From assembly GCF_001874645.1 (NCBI RefSeq), contig NZ_CP017886.1, positions 1,674,001 to 1,738,000 of the forward strand: a stretch of DNA of 64,000 nucleotides. The letters run 5' to 3'. Each line of letters begins with the position of its first letter. Position 1 is the stretch's first letter. Source of the stretch: Pseudomonas frederiksbergensis. Lineage in GTDB: Bacteria; Pseudomonadota; Gammaproteobacteria; Pseudomonadales; Pseudomonadaceae. The position numbers were made by a program, and so were the translations under genes. The notes beneath the pieces are model-generated. The model searched no databases and had not been told where the DNA came from. It was given only the letters and a program-made list of their open reading frames with translations. Of this stretch, positions 17,856-27,288 are shown one piece after another.

Positions 17856-20447
17856 ATGTCATCGCGTAAATTTGGACTCAATCTGGTGGTAGTGCTGGCG
17901 ATTGCCGCGCTGTTCACCGGTTTCTGGGCGCTAATCAACCGCCCGGTCACGACCCCCAACTGGCCTGAGCAGATCTCCGGTTTTTCTTACTCGCCGTTCC
18001 AGCAAGGCCAGTTCCCACAGAAAAACCAGTTCCCGTCCGACGATGAAATGCGTCGCGACCTGGAGATCATGAGCAAGCTGACCGACAACATTCGGACCTA
18101 CTCCGTCGACGGTACGCTGGAGGACATCCCGAAACTGGCGGAAGAATTCGGCCTGCGCGTGACGCTCGGGATCTGGATCAGCCCGGACCTTGAGCGCAAC
18201 GAGCGCGAGATCCAGCGCGCCATCGAGTTGGCCAACAGCTCGCGCAGTGTCGTGCGCGTGGTGGTCGGTAACGAAGCGATCTTCCGTAAGGAAATCACCG
18301 CCGAGCAGTTAAGCGTGATCCTCGATCGCGTACGCGCAGCGGTCAAAGTCCCGGTAACCACTTCCGAACAGTGGCACGTCTGGGAAGAAAACCCGATGCT
18401 GGCCAAGCACGTCGACTTGATCGCGGCTCACATCCTGCCTTATTGGGAATTCATCCCGGTGGACCAGGCCGGTCAGTTTGTTCTGGACCGTGCCCGTGAC
18501 CTGAAAAAGCTGTTCCCGAAAAAGCCGCTGCTGCTGTCCGAAGTGGGCTGGCCGAGCAATGGCCGCATGCGCGGTGGAGCTGATGCGACCCCGGCTGACC
18601 AGGCCATTTACCTGCGCACGCTGGTGAACAAGCTCAATCGCCAGGGCTTCAACTACTTCGTGATCGAAGCGTTTGACCAGCCATGGAAAGCCAGCGACGA
18701 AGGTTCGGTAGGCGCCTATTGGGGCGTGTTCAACGCTGCGCGTCAGCAGAAATTCAACTTTGAAGGCCCGGTGGTTGCAATTCCGCAATGGCGAGTGCTG
18801 GCTATCGGCTCCGTCGTGTTTGCGCTGTTGTCCCTGACCCTGCTGATGATCGACGGCTCGGCCCTGCGCCAGCGTGGTCGCACCTTCCTGACCTTCATCG
18901 CGTTCCTCTGCGGATCGGTGCTGGTGTGGATCGGTTACGACTACAGCCAGCAATACAGCACCTGGTTCAGCCTGACGGTGGGCTTCTTGCTCGCCCTCGG
19001 CGCGCTCGGGGTGTTTATCGTCCTTCTCACCGAGGCTCATGAACTGGCCGAGGCCGTCTGGACTCACAAACGCCGGCGTGAATTCCTGCCGGTGGTGGGT
19101 GATTCGGACTACCGCCCGAAAGTCTCGATCCATGTCCCGTGCTACAACGAGCCGCCGGAGATGGTCAAACAGACCCTCAACGCCCTGGCCAACCTCGACT
19201 ATCCGGACTTCGAAGTCCTGATCATCGACAACAACACCAAGGACCCGGCCGTCTGGGAACCGGTGCAGGCCTATTGCGAAACCCTCGGCCCGCGCTTCAA
19301 GTTCTTCCACGTCGCGCCGCTGGCCGGTTTCAAGGGCGGCGCGCTGAACTACCTGCTGCCGCACACCGCCAAGGATGCCGAAGTCATCGCCGTGATCGAC
19401 TCTGACTACTGTGTCGATCCGAATTGGCTCAAGCACATGGTGCCGCACTTCGCCGATCCGAAAATCGCCATCGTGCAGTCTCCGCAGGATTATCGCGACC
19501 AGAACGAAAGTACCTTCAAGAAGCTCTGCTACGCCGAATACAAAGGCTTCTTCCATATCGGCATGGTCACCCGTAACGACCGTGACGCGATCATCCAGCA
19601 CGGCACCATGACCATGACCCGCCGTTCCGTGCTCGAAGAGCTCGGCTGGGCGGACTGGTGCATCTGTGAAGACGCCGAACTGGGTCTGCGAGTGTTCGAG
19701 AAAGGCCTGTCGGCGGCGTACTACCCCAACAGTTATGGCAAGGGCCTGATGCCCGATACCTTTATCGACTTCAAGAAACAGCGTTTCCGCTGGGCTTACG
19801 GAGCGATTCAGATCATCAAGCGGCACACCGCCAGCCTGTTGCGCGGCAAGGACACCGAGCTGACCCGTGGCCAGCGTTACCACTTCCTCGCGGGCTGGTT
19901 GCCGTGGGTGGCGGATGGCATGAACATCTTCTTCACGGTCGGCGCCCTGTTGTGGTCGGCGGCGATGATCATCGTGCCGCAACGGGTCGATCCACCACTG
20001 CTGATCTTCGCAATCCCGCCGTTGGCGCTGTTCGTGTTCAAGGTGGGCAAGATCATTTTCCTCTACCGCCGTGCGGTCGGGGTCAACCTGAAGGACGCAT
20101 TTTGCGCGGCATTGGCCGGTCTGGCGTTGTCTCACACCATCGCCAAGGCGGTGCTGTACGGCTTCTTCACCAGCAGTATTCCGTTTTTCCGCACCCCGAA
20201 AAATGCCGATAACCACGGCTTCTGGGTGGCGATTTCGGAAGCGCGCGAAGAGCTGTTCATCATGCTGCTGTTGTGGGGCGCGGCACTGGGGATTTACCTG
20301 GTGCAGGGCATCCCGAGCAACGACATGCGCTTCTGGGTGACCATGTTGCTGGTGCAGTCGCTGCCGTATCTGGCAGCGCTGATCATGGCCTTCCTGTCCT
20401 CGCTGCCAAAACCTGCGCCTGAGACCGAGCCGGCACCTGCCGCTTAA
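17856..20447 (+). CDS. ndvB: Membrane beta-(1,3)-glucan glucosyltransferase, NdvB-like
   Basis: Predicted synthase of periplasmic or cyclic beta-1,3-glucan, in Pseudomonas linked to biofilm antibiotic tolerance. 863 residues. After an N-terminal membrane segment (residues 8-28) comes a GH17-like domain (about 40-310) with the glucanase motif LLLSEVGWPSNGR and catalytic-type Glu229; then membrane helices, then a GT2 domain with DSD at about 515-517 and the QxxRW motif QRFRW at about 642-646, and further C-terminal helices. Start chosen at MSSRKFGLNL because it precedes the membrane anchor. Neighbour dapE is the same as in P. aeruginosa ndvB. The donor and linkage are inferred from family. Confidence 0.88.
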   Translation: MSSRKFGLNLVVVLAIAALFTGFWALINRPVTTPNWPEQISGFSYSPFQQGQFPQKNQFPSDDEMRRDLEIMSKLTDNIRTYSVDGTLEDIPKLAEEFGLRVTLGIWISPDLERNEREIQRAIELANSSRSVVRVVVGNEAIFRKEITAEQLSVILDRVRAAVKVPVTTSEQWHVWEENPMLAKHVDLIAAHILPYWEFIPVDQAGQFVLDRARDLKKLFPKKPLLLSEVGWPSNGRMRGGADATPADQAIYLRTLVNKLNRQGFNYFVIEAFDQPWKASDEGSVGAYWGVFNAARQQKFNFEGPVVAIPQWRVLAIGSVVFALLSLTLLMIDGSALRQRGRTFLTFIAFLCGSVLVWIGYDYSQQYSTWFSLTVGFLLALGALGVFIVLLTEAHELAEAVWTHKRRREFLPVVGDSDYRPKVSIHVPCYNEPPEMVKQTLNALANLDYPDFEVLIIDNNTKDPAVWEPVQAYCETLGPRFKFFHVAPLAGFKGGALNYLLPHTAKDAEVIAVIDSDYCVDPNWLKHMVPHFADPKIAIVQSPQDYRDQNESTFKKLCYAEYKGFFHIGMVTRNDRDAIIQHGTMTMTRRSVLEELGWADWCICEDAELGLRVFEKGLSAAYYPNSYGKGLMPDTFIDFKKQRFRWAYGAIQIIKRHTASLLRGKDTELTRGQRYHFLAGWLPWVADGMNIFFTVGALLWSAAMIIVPQRVDPPLLIFAIPPLALFVFKVGKIIFLYRRAVGVNLKDAFCAALAGLALSHTIAKAVLYGFFTSSIPFFRTPKNADNHGFWVAISEAREELFIMLLLWGAALGIYLVQGIPSNDMRFWVTMLLVQSLPYLAALIMAFLSSLPKPAPETEPAPAA

Positions 20448-20463
20448 ATCTGCGCAAACCACT

Positions 20464-20489
20464 AAACGGCGGCCTCTGGCCGCCGTTTT
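20464..20489 (+). terminator. Rho-independent terminator after ndvB
   Basis: An 11-bp perfect stem AAACGGCGGCC/GGCCGCCGTTT with a three-base loop followed by a T, 17 bases after the ndvB stop. Confidence 0.88.
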
Positions 20490-20527
20490 GCTTTAGAATA
20501 CTTGCCATTTTCCATGCCAGATAACTG

Positions 20528-20560
20528 GTAGGAGCTGCCGCAGGCTGCGGCAGCTCCTAC
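20528..20560. repeat. Collapsed REP palindrome upstream of dapE
   Basis: A 33-bp palindrome made of two REP heads (GTAGGAGCTGCCGCA and its complement) joined by GGC with no GATCTTTTG tails. It lies between the ndvB terminator and dapE, 32 bases before the dapE start. Confidence 0.88.
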
Positions 20561-20592
20561 GGTTTTATACGTGCGCTTATCGGAGTTCTCAC

Positions 20593-21744
20593 ATGACGGC
20601 CCACGCCGACCTTTCGCCGACCCTCCAACTCGCCATCGACCTGATCCGTCGTCCGTCCGTGACGCCGCTCGACGCCGATTGCCAGAAGCAGATGATGCAG
20701 CGCCTGGGCGATGCCGGTTTTGCGCTTGAGCCCATGCGCATCGAAGATGTGGATAACTTCTGGGCCACCCACGGCAAACACGAAGGCCCGGTGTTGTGCT
20801 TCGCCGGTCACACTGACGTGGTGCCGACCGGCCCGGTGCAGGCCTGGCAGATCGATCCGTTCGACGCAGTGATCGACGAACACGGCATGCTCTGCGGCCG
20901 TGGCGCGGCGGACATGAAAGGCAGCCTCGCAGCCATGACCGTGGCGGCCGAACGGTTTGTCGTCGACTACCCGGACCACAAGGGCAAGGTTGCGTTTCTG
21001 ATCACCAGCGACGAAGAAGGCCCGGCGCATCACGGCACCAAAGCTGTGATCGAACGCCTCGTGGCGCGTAAGGAACGTCTGGACTGGTGCATCGTCGGCG
21101 AACCGTCGAGCACCACCCTGGTCGGTGACGTGGTCAAGAACGGCCGTCGCGGCTCCCTGGGCGCCAAGCTCACCGTGCGCGGTGTGCAAGGTCACGTGGC
21201 CTACCCGCACCTGGCGAAGAACCCGATCCACCTCGCCGCCCCGGCCCTCGCCGAACTGGCCGCCGAGCACTGGGATCACGGCAACGATTTCTTCCCGCCC
21301 ACCAGTTTCCAGATTTCCAACGTCAATTCCGGCACCGGCGCGACCAACGTGATCCCGGGTGATCTGGTGGCCGTATTCAACTTCCGTTTCTCCACCGAAT
21401 CGACCGTTGAAGGCCTGCAACAGCGAGTGGCCGCTATCCTCGACAAACATGGCCTGGACTGGCACATCGACTGGGCGCTGTCCGGCCTGCCCTTTCTCAC
21501 CGAACCGGGCGCACTGCTCGATGCGGTATCGGCGAGCATCAAGGCCATCACCGGTCGCGAGACCAAGGCGTCCACCAGCGGCGGCACATCGGATGGGCGC
21601 TTCATCGCCACCATGGGTACCCAGGTGGTCGAGCTTGGCCCGGTCAACGCGACGATCCATCAGGTCAACGAACGCGTGCTGGCCAGCGACCTCGATCTGC
21701 TGACCGAAATCTACTACCAGACCCTGATCAAGTTGCTCGCCTGA
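20593..21744 (+). CDS. dapE: Succinyl-diaminopimelate desuccinylase
   Basis: Zinc-dependent M20-family hydrolase that releases succinate to give LL-diaminopimelate. 383 residues with metal ligands in [13 protein letters not shown] (His), RGAADMKG (bridging Asp) and [13 protein letters not shown] (catalytic and ligand Glu pair), plus [11 protein letters not shown] near the C-terminus. Start follows GGAG. It is followed after zero bases by rlmA (TGATG overlap), so the two are probably co-transcribed. Confidence 0.98.
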   Translation: MTAHADLSPTLQLAIDLIRRPSVTPLDADCQKQMMQRLGDAGFALEPMRIEDVDNFWATHGKHEGPVLCFAGHTDVVPTGPVQAWQIDPFDAVIDEHGMLCGRGAADMKGSLAAMTVAAERFVVDYPDHKGKVAFLITSDEEGPAHHGTKAVIERLVARKERLDWCIVGEPSSTTLVGDVVKNGRRGSLGAKLTVRGVQGHVAYPHLAKNPIHLAAPALAELAAEHWDHGNDFFPPTSFQISNVNSGTGATNVIPGDLVAVFNFRFSTESTVEGLQQRVAAILDKHGLDWHIDWALSGLPFLTEPGALLDAVSASIKAITGRETKASTSGGTSDGRFIATMGTQVVELGPVNATIHQVNERVLASDLDLLTEIYYQTLIKLLA

Positions 21745-22553
21745 TGCTCGCCTGCCCTATCTGCAGCGCGCCGCTGAATGCGGTCGACAACGGCGTAGCG
21801 TGCCCGGCCGGGCATCGCTTCGACCGCGCCCGCCAGGGTTACCTGAACCTGCTGCCGGTGCAGCACAAGAACAGCCGTGATCCGGGCGACAACCAGGCCA
21901 TGGTCGAAGCCCGCCGTGACTTCTTGAATGCCGGGCACTACGCGCCGGTGGCCAAGCGTCTTGCCGAATTGGCCACCGAACGTGCGCCGCAGCGCTGGCT
22001 GGACATCGGTTGTGGCGAGGGTTATTACACCGCACAAATCGCCGACGCCCTGCCAAACGCCGACGGCTACGCGCTGGACATCTCCCGCGAAGCGGTCAAA
22101 CGCGCCTGCAAACGCAACCCGCAGCTGACCTGGTTGATCGCCAGCATGGCCCGAGTGCCGTTGGCCGATGCCAGCTGCCAGTTCCTTGCCAGCGTGTTCA
22201 GCCCGCTCGACTGGCAGGAAGCCAAACGCCTGCTCAGCCCGGGTGGCGGCTTGATGAAAGTCGGCCCGACCAGCGGTCATTTGATGGAACTGCGTGAGCG
22301 TCTGTACGACGAAGTGCGCGAATACACCGATGACAAGCACCTGGCGCTGGTGCCGGAAGGCATGACGCTGCAACACAGCGAAACCCTGGAATTCAAACTG
22401 AATCTGGTCAGCGGCCAGGACCGCGCCAACCTGCTGGCCATGACGCCTCACGGCTGGCGCGCGAGTGCCGAACGCCGGGCCAATGTGATCGAGCAGGCCG
22501 AGCCGTTCGAGGTCAGCGTGTCGATGCGCTACGATTATTTCGTTCTGCAGTAA
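21744..22553 (+). CDS. rlmA: 23S rRNA (guanine-N1)-methyltransferase RlmA
   Basis: SAM-dependent enzyme methylating a guanine of helix 35 in 23S rRNA (G745 in E. coli). 269 residues: an N-terminal zinc finger CPICSAPL...CPAGHRFD (residues 4-27), the family's GYLNLLPVQHKNSRDPGDN segment, and the SAM motif RWLDIGCGEGYYT near residue 90. Start codon overlaps the dapE stop by one base, suggesting translational coupling. Confidence 0.94.
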   Translation: MLACPICSAPLNAVDNGVACPAGHRFDRARQGYLNLLPVQHKNSRDPGDNQAMVEARRDFLNAGHYAPVAKRLAELATERAPQRWLDIGCGEGYYTAQIADALPNADGYALDISREAVKRACKRNPQLTWLIASMARVPLADASCQFLASVFSPLDWQEAKRLLSPGGGLMKVGPTSGHLMELRERLYDEVREYTDDKHLALVPEGMTLQHSETLEFKLNLVSGQDRANLLAMTPHGWRASAERRANVIEQAEPFEVSVSMRYDYFVLQ

Positions 22554-22651
22554 TTGTTTGAGAGCACCCTTTAACTTTTGGTCTTGAGCAGTGGCTTGAG
22601 GCCGGCTAAATCCGCGAGTGGATTTTTCGAAACCCGCAGTGAGGAACATCC

Positions 22652-23029
22652 ATGCGCCAACCCGATATCGAGATTTACCTGAAAGACGCCGACGTCGACT
22701 ACAAGGCCATTGCGACCTGGCTCGGCGCGGCTCTGGGCCCTTGCACCGACTGGGTTCAGAAAGGTCAGACCTACAAGTGCAAGGCCGGCAACGTGCCCGT
22801 GACCTGGCTGCCAAAAGCCGTGGGCAAGTGGAACAGCCTGTACCTGGAAAGCGACCAGACGCCGTGGGACGACGACATCGCCTGCGCCCGCGCCGCCTTT
22901 GCTGCGCTGAACGTCGAAGTGCGCTGCGCGCCGGGAACCTGGGTCGAGGAAGAAGGTGAAGAATCGGCGGACCGCTGGATTCGGATCAGCGTCGACGGTG
23001 AAGAAGAGATCACCTGGAAAACCGCGTAA
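22652..23029 (+). CDS. Small acidic hypothetical protein conserved in pseudomonads
   Basis: 125-residue soluble acidic protein with no signal peptide or membrane segment. It begins MRQPDIEIYLKDADVDYKAI and has three cysteines plus several tryptophans spread along the chain; no motif I recognise. It has a good ribosome-binding site (GAGGAACATCC). It sits between rlmA and the cold-shock gene, in the same place as an uncharacterised gene in P. aeruginosa. Function unknown. Confidence 0.8.
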   Translation: MRQPDIEIYLKDADVDYKAIATWLGAALGPCTDWVQKGQTYKCKAGNVPVTWLPKAVGKWNSLYLESDQTPWDDDIACARAAFAALNVEVRCAPGTWVEEEGEESADRWIRISVDGEEEITWKTA

Positions 23030-23035
23030 TACCGA

Positions 23036-23122
23036 AAAGATCGCAGCCTGCGGCAGCTCCTACGCCGATCAGGTGTACCCGGCCCCCGTAGGAGCTGCCG
23101 CAGGCTGCGATCTTTTGATCTT
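23036..23122. repeat. REP inverted pair, tails outward
   Basis: Two REP units with heads facing each other (…CAGCTCCTAC … GTAGGAGCTG…) and GATCTTTTG tails outward, the opposite arrangement to most other pairs here. It separates the convergent 22652 gene and the cold-shock gene. Confidence 0.85.
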
Positions 23123-23127
23123 AAAGG

Positions 23128-23337
23128 TTACAAACCTACTACATCCTCAGCCTGCAAGCCTTTCTGCCCGTCTACCACTGCGTATTCAACCTGCTGGCCA
23201 TCGGCCAACGAGCGGTGGCCTTCGCCACGGATCGCGCGGTAGTGCACGAACACGTCTGCCCCGTCTTCACGCTGAATGAAGCCGTAGCCCTTGGCGTCGT
23301 TGAACCACTTCACGTTGCCGGTCTCGCGCGTTGCCAT
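23128..23337 (-). CDS. Cold-shock domain protein
   Basis: 69-residue nucleic-acid chaperone with the CSD signature: [18 protein letters not shown] (RNP1 KGYGFI) and DVFVHYRAI (RNP2 variant VFVHY). The usual serine after FVH is replaced by tyrosine and an EDGADVF insertion is typical of the Pseudomonas PA1159-like members. Start at ATGGCAACGC, nine bases after GAGGGGG. An over 200-bp upstream gap to plsB could hold a structured cold-shock leader, not proven. Whether it is cold-induced cannot be told from sequence. Confidence 0.92.
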   Translation of the reverse strand: MATRETGNVKWFNDAKGYGFIQREDGADVFVHYRAIRGEGHRSLADGQQVEYAVVDGQKGLQAEDVVGL

Positions 23338-23543
23338 CAATCAATACCCCCTCTTTTTATTATTGAGTCGGCCTGTTCACGGACAAGCCTTGATAACGTT
23401 TGCCCGCACTCGGTTGACTGTAAGAAACAGCACCGATAGTGGCAAACGGCCGGCCGAGTATATGACAGCCGCAAAAACTCTCAACTCAAGATTACTTCGG
23501 CGCTTTTTTGCCGATTTTCGACGAATACGGCACACTACCGGCC

Positions 23544-23565
23544 CCGAGCGCTTGCTCGGTTTTTT
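23544..23565 (+). terminator. Intrinsic-terminator-like hairpin just upstream of plsB
   Basis: CCGAGC/GCTCGG stem with a GCTT loop and six T residues on the plus strand, ending 19 bases before the plsB start codon. The nearest plus-strand gene upstream ends more than 500 bases away. It could terminate upstream transcription or act as an attenuator in the plsB leader. Confidence 0.65.
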
Positions 23566-23584
23566 CAACTAAAGCAGAAGCCGT

Positions 23585-26089
23585 ATGACCCGTTCCCCGT
23601 TCCGCCGTCTGGTGTTTGGCACCTTGCGCCGACTGTTGTACCTCTGGGTTCGCTCGGAGACGATCAACCAATCGTCCTTTACCCTCAACCTCGACCGCAG
23701 TCGTCCGGTGTTCTACGTCCTGCAAAATCCTTCGCTAACCGACCTCGCCGTGGTCGATACCGAATGCAGCAAAGCCGGGCTGCCGCGCCCGGTACTGCCA
23801 ACATCGGTGGGCAATCTGCTGGAGCCTGCGGCGTTCTTCTACCTGACTCCCGAGCCCGACTGGCTTGGCCGCCAGGACAAACGCGGCGCACCGCCCACCC
23901 TGACCCGGCTGGTCAGTGCCCTGAGCCAGAATGCGGCCGAAGATGCGCAAATCATTCCGGTCAGCGTGTTCTGGGGCCAGTCGCCGGACAGCGAGTCGAG
24001 CCCGTGGAAATTGCTCTTCGCTGACAGCTGGGCGGTGACCGGGCGCCTGCGCCGTCTGCTGAGCATCATGATTCTGGGGCGCAAGACCCGCGTGCAGTTT
24101 TCCGCGCCGATCCACTTGCGCGAGCTGATCGAACACAACAAGGGCCACGAACGCACCGTGCGCATGGCCCAACGCATTTTGCGGGTGCACTTTCGCAACC
24201 TCAAAGCCGCGGTCATCGGTCCGGACATTTCCCACCGTCGCAACCTGGTCAAAGGCCTGCTGAATCAGCCACTGGTCAAACAGGCGATTATCGACGAAGC
24301 CGAGCGCGAGAACATCTCGCCCGAGAAGGCCAAGGCTCAAGCGCTGCGCTACGGCAATGAGATCGCCTCGGACTACACCTACACCGCGATCCGTTTTATG
24401 GAAGTGGTACTGAGCTGGTTCTGGAACAAGATCTACGACGGGATCAAGGTCAACCACATCGAAGGCGTGCAGAAAGTCGCCCAGGGTCACGAAGTGATCT
24501 ATGTGCCCTGCCACCGCAGCCATATCGACTATTTGTTGCTGTCGTACCTGCTGTTTCGCAACGGCCTGACCCCGCCGCACGTCGCCGCCGGGATCAACCT
24601 CAACATGCCGGTGATCGGCAGCCTGCTGCGCCGTGGCGGGGCGTTCTTCATGCGCCGCACCTTCAAGGGCAATCCGCTTTACAGCTCGGTGTTCAATGAA
24701 TACCTGCACACCCTGTTCACCAAAGGCTTCCCGGTGGAGTACTTCGTCGAGGGCGGCCGCTCGCGCACCGGGCGCATGCTGCAACCGAAAACCGGGATGC
24801 TGGCGATCACCCTGCGCAGCTTCCTGCGTTCGTCGCGGATGCCGATCGTGTTCATCCCGGTGTACATCGGTTACGAGCGGGTGCTGGAAGGCCGGACCTA
24901 CCTCGGTGAACTGCGTGGCGCGAGCAAGAAGAAAGAGTCGATCTTCGACATCTTCAAAGTCATCGGTGCGCTCAAACAGCGCTTCGGCCAGGTGGCGGTG
25001 AACTTCGGCGAGCCAATCAAACTGGCGCAATTCCTCGACAGCGAACAACCGGATTGGCGCACTCAGGAGCTCGGCCCGCAGTTCAAGCCGGCCTGGCTCA
25101 ACGAAACCACCAACCGCCTCGGCGAACGTGTGGCGCGGCATTTGAATGAAGCGGCCGCCATCAACCCGGTGAACCTGGTGGCGCTGGCCCTGCTCTCCAC
25201 CAGCCGTCTGGCGCTGGACGATCGCGCCATGGCGCGGGTGCTCAACCTGTATCTGGCGCTGTTGCGCCGCGTACCTTACTCGCCGCACACCACGCTGCCG
25301 GAAGGTGACGGCCGTGCGCTGATCGAACACGTCAAGGACATGGACCTGCTTTGCGAGCAAAGCGATGCACTGGGCAAAATCCTCTATCTGGACGAGCAAA
25401 ACGCCGTTCTGATGACCTACTACCGCAACAACGTGCTGCACATTTTCGCCCTGCCGGCGCTGCTCGCGAGCTTCTTCCAGAGCGCATCGCGCATGAGCCG
25501 CGAACAGATCCTGCGCTATGCCCGCGCGCTGTATCCGTACCTGCAATCGGAGTTGTTCATCCGCTGGTCGCTGGACGAACTGGATGCGGTGATCGATCAA
25601 TGGCTCGACGCCTTTGTCGAACAAGGCCTGCTGCGCTTCGAGAACAATGTGTACCTGCGCCCGGCGCCAAGCTCCCGGCATTTCGTGCTGCTGACCTTGC
25701 TGTCCAAGAGCATCGCGCAGACCTTGCAGCGCTTCTACATGACGGTTTCCCTGCTGCTCAACAGCGGCCAGAACACCCTCAGCGCCGAAGAGCTGGAAGA
25801 CCTGTGCACGGTCATGGCCCAGCGCCTGTCGATTCTGCATGGCCTGAACGCCCCGGAGTTCTTCGACAAGAGCCTGTTCCGCCACTTCATCCAGACCCTG
25901 CTGGACCTCGACGTGCTCAAGCGCGACGAAGCCGGCAAGCTGAGCCATCACGAACTGCTCGGCGAACTGGCTGAAGGCGCCGCCAAACGGGTATTGCCGG
26001 CGGAGATTCGCTTGTCGATCCGTCAGGTGGCGCTGCATCGCAGCGAAGATGCGGCGGATCAACCCGTACCTGCGCCGCAAGCCGACTAA
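23585..26089 (+). CDS. plsB: Glycerol-3-phosphate 1-O-acyltransferase
   Basis: Inner-membrane enzyme that acylates glycerol-3-phosphate, the first step of phospholipid synthesis. 834 residues, normal for PlsB. The acyltransferase block I is [13 protein letters not shown] with the HX4D motif at 310-315; block [12 protein letters not shown] and block [16 protein letters not shown] follow. The hairpin immediately upstream suggests controlled transcription. Confidence 0.97.
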   Translation: MTRSPFRRLVFGTLRRLLYLWVRSETINQSSFTLNLDRSRPVFYVLQNPSLTDLAVVDTECSKAGLPRPVLPTSVGNLLEPAAFFYLTPEPDWLGRQDKRGAPPTLTRLVSALSQNAAEDAQIIPVSVFWGQSPDSESSPWKLLFADSWAVTGRLRRLLSIMILGRKTRVQFSAPIHLRELIEHNKGHERTVRMAQRILRVHFRNLKAAVIGPDISHRRNLVKGLLNQPLVKQAIIDEAERENISPEKAKAQALRYGNEIASDYTYTAIRFMEVVLSWFWNKIYDGIKVNHIEGVQKVAQGHEVIYVPCHRSHIDYLLLSYLLFRNGLTPPHVAAGINLNMPVIGSLLRRGGAFFMRRTFKGNPLYSSVFNEYLHTLFTKGFPVEYFVEGGRSRTGRMLQPKTGMLAITLRSFLRSSRMPIVFIPVYIGYERVLEGRTYLGELRGASKKKESIFDIFKVIGALKQRFGQVAVNFGEPIKLAQFLDSEQPDWRTQELGPQFKPAWLNETTNRLGERVARHLNEAAAINPVNLVALALLSTSRLALDDRAMARVLNLYLALLRRVPYSPHTTLPEGDGRALIEHVKDMDLLCEQSDALGKILYLDEQNAVLMTYYRNNVLHIFALPALLASFFQSASRMSREQILRYARALYPYLQSELFIRWSLDELDAVIDQWLDAFVEQGLLRFENNVYLRPAPSSRHFVLLTLLSKSIAQTLQRFYMTVSLLLNSGQNTLSAEELEDLCTVMAQRLSILHGLNAPEFFDKSLFRHFIQTLLDLDVLKRDEAGKLSHHELLGELAEGAAKRVLPAEIRLSIRQVALHRSEDAADQPVPAPQAD

Positions 26090-26119
26090 CCACTACCTTT
26101 ATCGAACAAGGAAACTGCC

Positions 26120-26809
26120 ATGCTCCGCCCTACCCTTCGCTTCGCCGGCCTGTGCGCAGGCTTGATGATCTCCGCCAGCGCTCTGGCCCTGTCTCTGGGC
26201 AGCCTTTCCCAGGGAGAAGCCTCGGGCGGCCTCAAGGACGCCCTGGCCCAAGGGGCCGTAGCGGCCGTCACCACGCTCGGCAAACCGGGCGGTTTCAGCA
26301 ATAACCCTGAAGTGAAGATCGAACTGCCGGGCAATCTGGGCAAGGTCGCCAGCAAGATGAAACAGTTCGGCATGGGGGCCCAGGTCGATCAACTGGAAAC
26401 CAGCATGAACAAGGCGGCAGAGGCGGCCATGCCGCAGGCCCAGGCCCTGCTGGTGGATGCGGTGAAAAAGATGACCGTGACCGATGCCAAGGGCATCCTT
26501 ACCGGTGGCAAGGATTCGGCCACCCAGTACCTGGACAAGACCAGCCGCGAACAAATCCGCGCCAGGTTCCTGCCGATCGTCAAGCAAGCCACCGACCAGG
26601 TGGGCCTGGCCAAGCAGTACAACTCGTTCGCCGGGCAGGCGGCAACCTTCGGCGTGCTCGATGCCAAGAGTGCCAACATTGAAGGCTACGTGACGGAAAA
26701 GACCCTGGACGGTCTGTTCAAGATGATCGCCCAGAAGGAAGAAGGCATCCGCGCCAACCCGGCGGAAGCAGCGACCAGCCTGGCGAAGAAAGTCTTCGGC
26801 TTGCTCTAA
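26120..26809 (+). CDS. Secreted DUF4197 protein
   Basis: 229-residue protein with a signal peptide (MLRPTLRFAGLCAGLMISASALA) followed by a helical domain matching the DUF4197 type: GGLKDALAQGAVAAVTTLGKPGGFSNN opening, long amphipathic helices, and a C-terminal ETLDGLF-like segment (VTEKTLDGLFKMIAQKE). Predicted periplasmic. Function is unknown. It follows plsB by 30 bases with its own ribosome-binding site and may be co-transcribed. Confidence 0.85.
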   Translation: MLRPTLRFAGLCAGLMISASALALSLGSLSQGEASGGLKDALAQGAVAAVTTLGKPGGFSNNPEVKIELPGNLGKVASKMKQFGMGAQVDQLETSMNKAAEAAMPQAQALLVDAVKKMTVTDAKGILTGGKDSATQYLDKTSREQIRARFLPIVKQATDQVGLAKQYNSFAGQAATFGVLDAKSANIEGYVTEKTLDGLFKMIAQKEEGIRANPAEAATSLAKKVFGLL

Positions 26810-26835
26810 GCCGCGAAAACACACCCCGAAACGAC

Positions 26836-26863
26836 TCGATCGTTCCCACGTGGGAACGATCGA
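26836..26863. repeat. 28-bp perfect palindrome of the GATCGTTCCCACG family
   Basis: TCGATCGTTCCCACGTGGGAACGATCGA reads the same on both strands. A related copy with a 4-base loop lies at 58825-58860. It follows the DUF4197 gene by 26 bases and may serve as a terminator; there is no T-run. Confidence 0.8.
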
Positions 26864-26884
26864 TAACCAACACACCCCGTCCCC

Positions 26885-26972
26885 GTAGGAGCTGCCGAAG
26901 GCTGCGATCTTTTGATCTTGAAAATCAATGGCAGATCAAGATCAAAAGATCGCAGCCTTCGGCAGCTCCTAC
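26885..26972. repeat. REP inverted pair, CCGAAGG variant
   Basis: Two opposed REP units of the CTGCCGAAGGCTG variant with GATCTTTTGATC tails inward, in the 610-bp region between the DUF4197 gene and the small gene at 27420. Confidence 0.88.
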
Positions 26973-27288
26973 GGTTCCGGGGTCACGGTGCGGGGTCCGG
27001 TTGCGGGGTCTGAGCGGTTCTTTCTTCGGGTCGCCGCACCGCCACTCCTCCATCAGGTTTGTGGTGTTTAATTGCATGGCAACTGCATTCGTCACAAGCC
27101 ACAGCGCCTTGCGTTGCGCCCTACACCTACGCCAGAATCCGCCGGCTTGTGCGCTTTGGGCCTCGTCTCTATCGTTACCGAGTCGCTGCATATTCAGCGA
27201 CCGGGTTTGGTAGCCCGAGCTTTTTCCAAGGCGCACAGCGCCGACATTTCCATACGGTGGGCGCTTTCTTTTGGCCTGCTGTTTGTTA
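26973..27288. other. Non-coding stretch upstream of the structured leader
   Basis: No convincing gene here. It holds a 7-bp hairpin GTCGCTG/CAGCGAC at 27182-27201 and, at 27204-27216, GGTTTGGTAGCCC, which can pair with 27339-27350 in the adjoining leader. It may be part of the same untranslated RNA. Confidence 0.5.

Noticed and set aside
18309..20462. 717-residue open frame antisense to ndvB
   Set aside because: Reads opposite a well-supported membrane glycosyltransferase in high-GC DNA; no domain or start signal of its own.
23735..26080. 781-residue open frame antisense to plsB
   Set aside because: Shadow of plsB codon bias (His/Gln/Arg rich), with no recognisable motif.
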